A stretch of DNA of 64,000 nucleotides from positions 18,560-82,559 of the forward strand of contig NZ_QRBE01000018.1 of assembly GCF_003363155.1 (NCBI RefSeq). The letters run 5' to 3'. Shown here piece by piece: positions 61,006 through 64,000 of this stretch (positions are counted from its first letter, which is position 1; the number at the start of each line of letters is the position of its first letter). Position numbers and translations under genes: made by a program. The stretch is from Dyella monticola (GTDB taxonomy: Bacteria; Pseudomonadota; Gammaproteobacteria; Xanthomonadales; Rhodanobacteraceae). The notes beneath the pieces are model-generated. The model had not been told where the DNA came from. It made no database searches and worked only from the letters and a program-made list of their open reading frames with translations.

Positions 61006-61914
61006 TCAATCTGTGTGGAGCGCTTGAACCTTCTGCTGCCGGCGCTGATCGCGAGGCGCGCCCCACGCGTTATTGAATAGAGCCGGTTCCCACGAACCGT
61101 ACGTGGGATTGGGAAACACAAACCAGCGCCTACCGATCCACGCCGTGTAGGGTGCCATAGCCTGGGCGCGTCCGGCATCGCTGTTATTGAGGATCGCGAC
61201 GAAATCGCCAAGCTGGTCACCGAACTGCATCAGCACCCGGTAATGCTGGCCCACCCGCTGGCGCCGGCAGCTTTTCTCGGTGCCAACCTGGTCGCAGCCG
61301 CGCAGGATGGTGCCCAGTCCCAGGAACGCGTCCGGACCGGATACAGGCAGGCCGACCTTGCGCAGGTTGTCGATCGTGACAGCATCCAGATCCTGCGCAC
61401 GATTGGAAATGTAGATCACAGCGACACCATGCTTGGCGGCAAATTGCGTGAAGGCCACGGCGCCGGGCATCGCGCGGGCGCGCTCTTCCTTGCACCACGC
61501 CGCCCAGTCCGCTTCGTTGTATTCGCCGCCGTGCTGGATCAGGCGTGCCTGATAGGGTGAGTTGTCGAGCACCGTTTCATCGATGTCCAGGATCACGGCC
61601 GGCTTCAGGTTTTTGTAGGAGCCAGTGCGATCCTCGTGCGGCAATGCATCCCAGCTCTTGTCCCTCAACGCGGCAAGCAACTGCAGCTGTGCGCTGCGGT
61701 AGGTTTCTTCATAGACCAGATCATGCTCAAGCGCAGTCTGCGTCCACGCCACCGCATTGAGATTGTCATCGGCAGGAACCGGCGGCACGGCGGCTGGATG
61801 GACGACCGCAGCGCTGGCTGCGACGGGCGCAGGCGTGGAAGGATGCGGCGCCTGGCTGGCGCAACCGCAAAGCACGAGCAACGTGCCCATGAGCACGGGC
61901 AAAGACTTGACCAT
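61006..61914 (-). CDS. HAD-family class C acid phosphatase, lipoprotein e(P4)-like
   Basis: A 302-residue outer-surface or periplasmic lipoprotein phosphatase. Lipobox in VLCGCAS (Cys18). The HAD nucleophile motif is DIDETVLDN (Asp110, Asp112, Thr114), with the Ser/Asn of IYISNRAQDL and the acid pair in NNSDAGRA. Relatives such as Haemophilus e(P4) dephosphorylate NMN and nucleoside 5'-monophosphates. The ATG at 61914 follows AGGG by seven bases. A perfect eight-pair palindrome (60994-61011) covers its stop codon. Confidence 0.88.
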   Translation of the reverse strand: MVKSLPVLMGTLLVLCGCASQAPHPSTPAPVAASAAVVHPAAVPPVPADDNLNAVAWTQTALEHDLVYEETYRSAQLQLLAALRDKSWDALPHEDRTGSYKNLKPAVILDIDETVLDNSPYQARLIQHGGEYNEADWAAWCKEERARAMPGAVAFTQFAAKHGVAVIYISNRAQDLDAVTIDNLRKVGLPVSGPDAFLGLGTILRGCDQVGTEKSCRRQRVGQHYRVLMQFGDQLGDFVAILNNSDAGRAQAMAPYTAWIGRRWFVFPNPTYGSWEPALFNNAWGAPRDQRRQQKVQALHTD

Positions 61915-61963
61915 GAAACACCCTGTGAAAAGCGACAACGTCTTGAGAGGATGGCGCAAGTTT

Positions 61964-63025
61964 ATGACAGACTTGTCCGCAGCACGTTCGCCCATGGACT
62001 TATCTGTGTACGCATCCCTTCAATCCGGCCGCGGCATCCGCATCGTCAGCTATGTGCTGGCGGGCTTGGCATTGCTGTTGGTGTTGCGTCTGCATCTTTT
62101 GCCTGCCTTGCTCGCGGGCTTGCTGGTCTACGAGCTGGTGCATGCCATGACGCCGCTGCTCGGGCAGCGCATTTCCGGCGAACGCGCGCGCCTGGTCGTG
62201 GTGACGCTGTTGGGTGCGGTCGTGGTGGGGTTGATCATTATGCTGATCGTGGCGCTGATCAGCTTTTTCCGCAAAGAAATCGGCAATCCAGGCACCATCT
62301 GGGAACAACAATTGATGCCACTGGTGGAAAGGGCGCGCGCGCAATTGCCGCAATCCTTGACCAGCATGTTGCCCGACAGCGTCGACGAATTGCGTGTGAT
62401 GGCCTTGGAGCTCACCCGCAAACACGCCATGAGCTTGCAGAACGCGGGCAAGGAAACAGCACGCGTGCTGGTGCACATCATTCTCGGGCTGGTGCTGGGC
62501 GCGCTGGTCGCCTTGAATCGAGCACGGCCGCCGCATCAGATCGGGCCGCTGGCCGCCGCGCTGGGCACGCGTTGCCAATATCTGGCCGAAGCGTTTCACC
62601 ACATCGTGTTCGCGCAGATCAAAATCTCGCTGATCAACACCATCGCCACCGCGATTTTTCTGCTCGGTGCGCTGCCGCTCCTGGGCATCCACGTGCCGTT
62701 TGCCAAAACGCTGGTGGTGGTGACATTTCTGGCTGGCTTGCTGCCGGTGATCGGCAATCTTATTTCCAACACCGCCGTGACGATTGCCGGCTTATCCGTG
62801 TCAATTTGGGTGGCAGTGGCGGCGCTGGGCTTCCTCATCGTCATCCACAAGCTCGAGTACTTTCTCAATGCGCGCATCATCGGCACGCAGATCCGTGCCC
62901 GCGCATGGGAATTGCTGGTGGCGATGCTGGTGATGGAAGCCGCGTTCGGCATGACCGGCCTGATTGCCGCGCCGATTTATTATGCGTATCTCAAGCGCGA
63001 GCTCGAATCCAGGCAATTGATCTGA
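61964..63025 (+). CDS. AI-2E family transporter
   Basis: A 353-residue inner-membrane protein of the AI-2E/YhhT permease family with about seven to eight hydrophobic helices. Blocks typical of the family: TLLGAVVVGLIIMLIVALI, the LLPVIGNLISNTAVTIAGL turn and a C-terminal AAFGMTGLIAAPIYYAYLK. Members export autoinducer-like molecules or ions. Start uncertain: ATG 61964 is used (61913 overlaps the divergent phosphatase start; 61994 is also open). Followed by a 233-base gap before vgrG that holds a CCTTCGC/GCGAAGG hairpin at 63139-63163. Confidence 0.85.
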   Translation: MTDLSAARSPMDLSVYASLQSGRGIRIVSYVLAGLALLLVLRLHLLPALLAGLLVYELVHAMTPLLGQRISGERARLVVVTLLGAVVVGLIIMLIVALISFFRKEIGNPGTIWEQQLMPLVERARAQLPQSLTSMLPDSVDELRVMALELTRKHAMSLQNAGKETARVLVHIILGLVLGALVALNRARPPHQIGPLAAALGTRCQYLAEAFHHIVFAQIKISLINTIATAIFLLGALPLLGIHVPFAKTLVVVTFLAGLLPVIGNLISNTAVTIAGLSVSIWVAVAALGFLIVIHKLEYFLNARIIGTQIRARAWELLVAMLVMEAAFGMTGLIAAPIYYAYLKRELESRQLI

Positions 63026-63258
63026 GATCGTCAACGGCCGCGCTTCGACAAAGCATCAAGGTAAGTCTCATCTGATTTCGTTGTAAGGGCGAGTAAAACA
63101 GCCTCGCTCGCACCCATCGATATGCCAAAGTGTCCCGCGCCTTCGCATGCATCATGCGCGAAGGTAGTCGGCTGCCCAACGCGGACATGTAGCGCGTCCG
63201 CCATGCGGCTTCGGCCCCGCAGGCCTAGGCCAGGGAAAGCAAAACAAAGGACACCTAC

Positions 63259-64000
63259 ATGTCGAATCCCGCTGATGTCGCCCGTAACTTCCATCAACAC
63301 TACTTTCTCGATATTCCCAGCCTCGCCAGCGCCGCTGCGTTATCCATCCAGACATTCAAGGTGCGTGAACAACTCGGCGGCCTGTACCACATCACCGTCA
63401 CGCTTTCTCATCCGGACGAACTCGCGCGCGGCGACTTGATCGGCAAGGACGCCATGTTTCGCATAGTGGATGCTGATGGCGCGTTGCGACGCTTCGCCGG
63501 TAGCATCACTGGGTTCAGCCGCCTCCAGCGCAGTAAGGATGACATCACTTATTGGCTGACCATCAACCCGCACGTGGCGCGCCTTGATGGTCTTCAAGCC
63601 AGCCGGATTTTTCAAAAGCAGACCACGCCGCAAATCATCGAGGCGATACTGCGTCGGCATGGCTTCAAGGGACACCAATTCGCTTTCACCTTGCGTCGCA
63701 GCTATCCGCAGCACGCCTTTCGCCTGCAACACCATCTTAGCGACTGGAACTACATCCGCCTGCTGATGAAACAGGAAGGCATCTATTGCTACAGCACGCA
63801 AGGCGAGCATGGCGATGTGCTGATATTTGTCGATGACATCGACCATTACATCTATCAGCCCACACTCACCCTGCCGTATCGCGAACCGTCTGGTCTGAAG
63901 CCAGCGAGCGAGGCGATCCTGTCGCTGCACACGCATGCGCGCACTGTGCCGCAATCCTTCCTCGTCGCCGACTACAACCCCGATCAGGCGTGGGAGCGCT
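63259..64000 (+). CDS. vgrG: Type VI secretion tip protein VgrG (5' part)
   Basis: About 247 residues of a VgrG spike protein, cut by the right edge. After MSNPADVARNFHQHYF it shows the gp27-like N-terminus: LSIQTFKVREQLGGLYHITVTLSHPDEL, then GREITGF-type strands (FAGSITGFSRL) and the segment FRLQHHLSDWNYIRLLMKQEGIYCY, matching the YxE-S-xFxRLLxxEGIxYY signature. VgrG trimers cap the T6SS needle and carry effectors. AAAGGA precedes the ATG. No other T6SS gene is seen upstream. Confidence 0.9.
   Translation, partial: MSNPADVARNFHQHYFLDIPSLASAAALSIQTFKVREQLGGLYHITVTLSHPDELARGDLIGKDAMFRIVDADGALRRFAGSITGFSRLQRSKDDITYWLTINPHVARLDGLQASRIFQKQTTPQIIEAILRRHGFKGHQFAFTLRRSYPQHAFRLQHHLSDWNYIRLLMKQEGIYCYSTQGEHGDVLIFVDDIDHYIYQPTLTLPYREPSGLKPASEAILSLHTHARTVPQSFLVADYNPDQAWER

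Noticed and set aside
1..64000. CRISPR array, prophage, integron, transposase, tRNA or rRNA genes
   Set aside because: No regular direct-repeat/spacer array, no transposase or integrase protein and no recognisable tRNA or rRNA sequence was found on either strand.

Overview
The window is GC-rich, densely packed chromosomal DNA from a gammaproteobacterium. The best fit is the Xanthomonadales, most likely Rhodanobacteraceae (a Dyella-, Rhodanobacter- or Luteibacter-like organism). Pointers are the Xanthomonas-type ketol-acid reductoisomerase, BioC/BioH biotin synthesis, RdgC, PlsB, UbiA/UbiE, TtcA and subtilase autotransporters. The taxon is an inference from protein flavour; no rRNA, tRNA or CRISPR array was seen.

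Layout. 1-5.8 kb: aminopeptidase N (runs off the left edge), an aldose-1-epimerase-like enzyme, a short serine/threonine dehydratase, an ACT-like plus V4R protein, Tag glycosylase and an LptA-like protein. 5.9-10.7 kb: minus-strand biotin operon bioB-bioF-rhodanese-bioH-bioC, with a candidate biotin operator before bioB. 10.8-14.8 kb: a small membrane protein, ComF, UbiA, a FosX-like glyoxalase-fold protein and D-serine dehydratase. 14.75-27.6 kb: one minus-strand branched-chain amino acid super-operon, leader peptide/attenuator-leuA-ilvE-leuC-leuD-leuB-ilvD-ilvC-VOC-ilvG-ilvM-ilvA. It holds the whole leucine branch and the common Ile/Val pathway behind one attenuator. 28-34.8 kb: an SDR, a GNAT, a YdcH-like protein, TtcA, an aromatic/aspartate aminotransferase, RdgC, a YgjP-like metalloprotein and an ICMT-like methyltransferase. 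34.9-41.6 kb: trehalase, a second SDR, a membrane-anchored hydrolase, a secreted M1 peptidase and proline iminopeptidase. 41.7-47.1 kb: a DUF3300 lipoprotein, an Lrp regulator divergent from a DMT exporter, a GST, a PagL-like lipid A deacylase and UbiE. 47.3-50.4 kb: a periplasmic redox operon of a DsrE-like protein, an orphan solute-binding protein, a cytochrome c4 and a TsdA-like thiosulfate dehydrogenase. 50.9-56.8 kb: two tandem paralogous lipobox-bearing subtilase autotransporters with (Pro-Thr)n linkers. 57-63 kb: PlsB, a lipoprotein, a class C acid phosphatase and an AI-2E-family permease. 63.3 kb to the end: the start of a VgrG spike protein.

The most interesting parts are: the branched-chain attenuator, whose leader peptide seems to start at the mRNA 5' end; the TsdA/c4/DsrE/solute-binding operon; the rhodanese translationally coupled into the biotin operon; the ACT-V4R protein beside a dehydratase; and the tandem NalP-like autotransporters. 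Dispersed palindromic (REP-like) repeats sit in several intergenic gaps, two of them between convergent genes.
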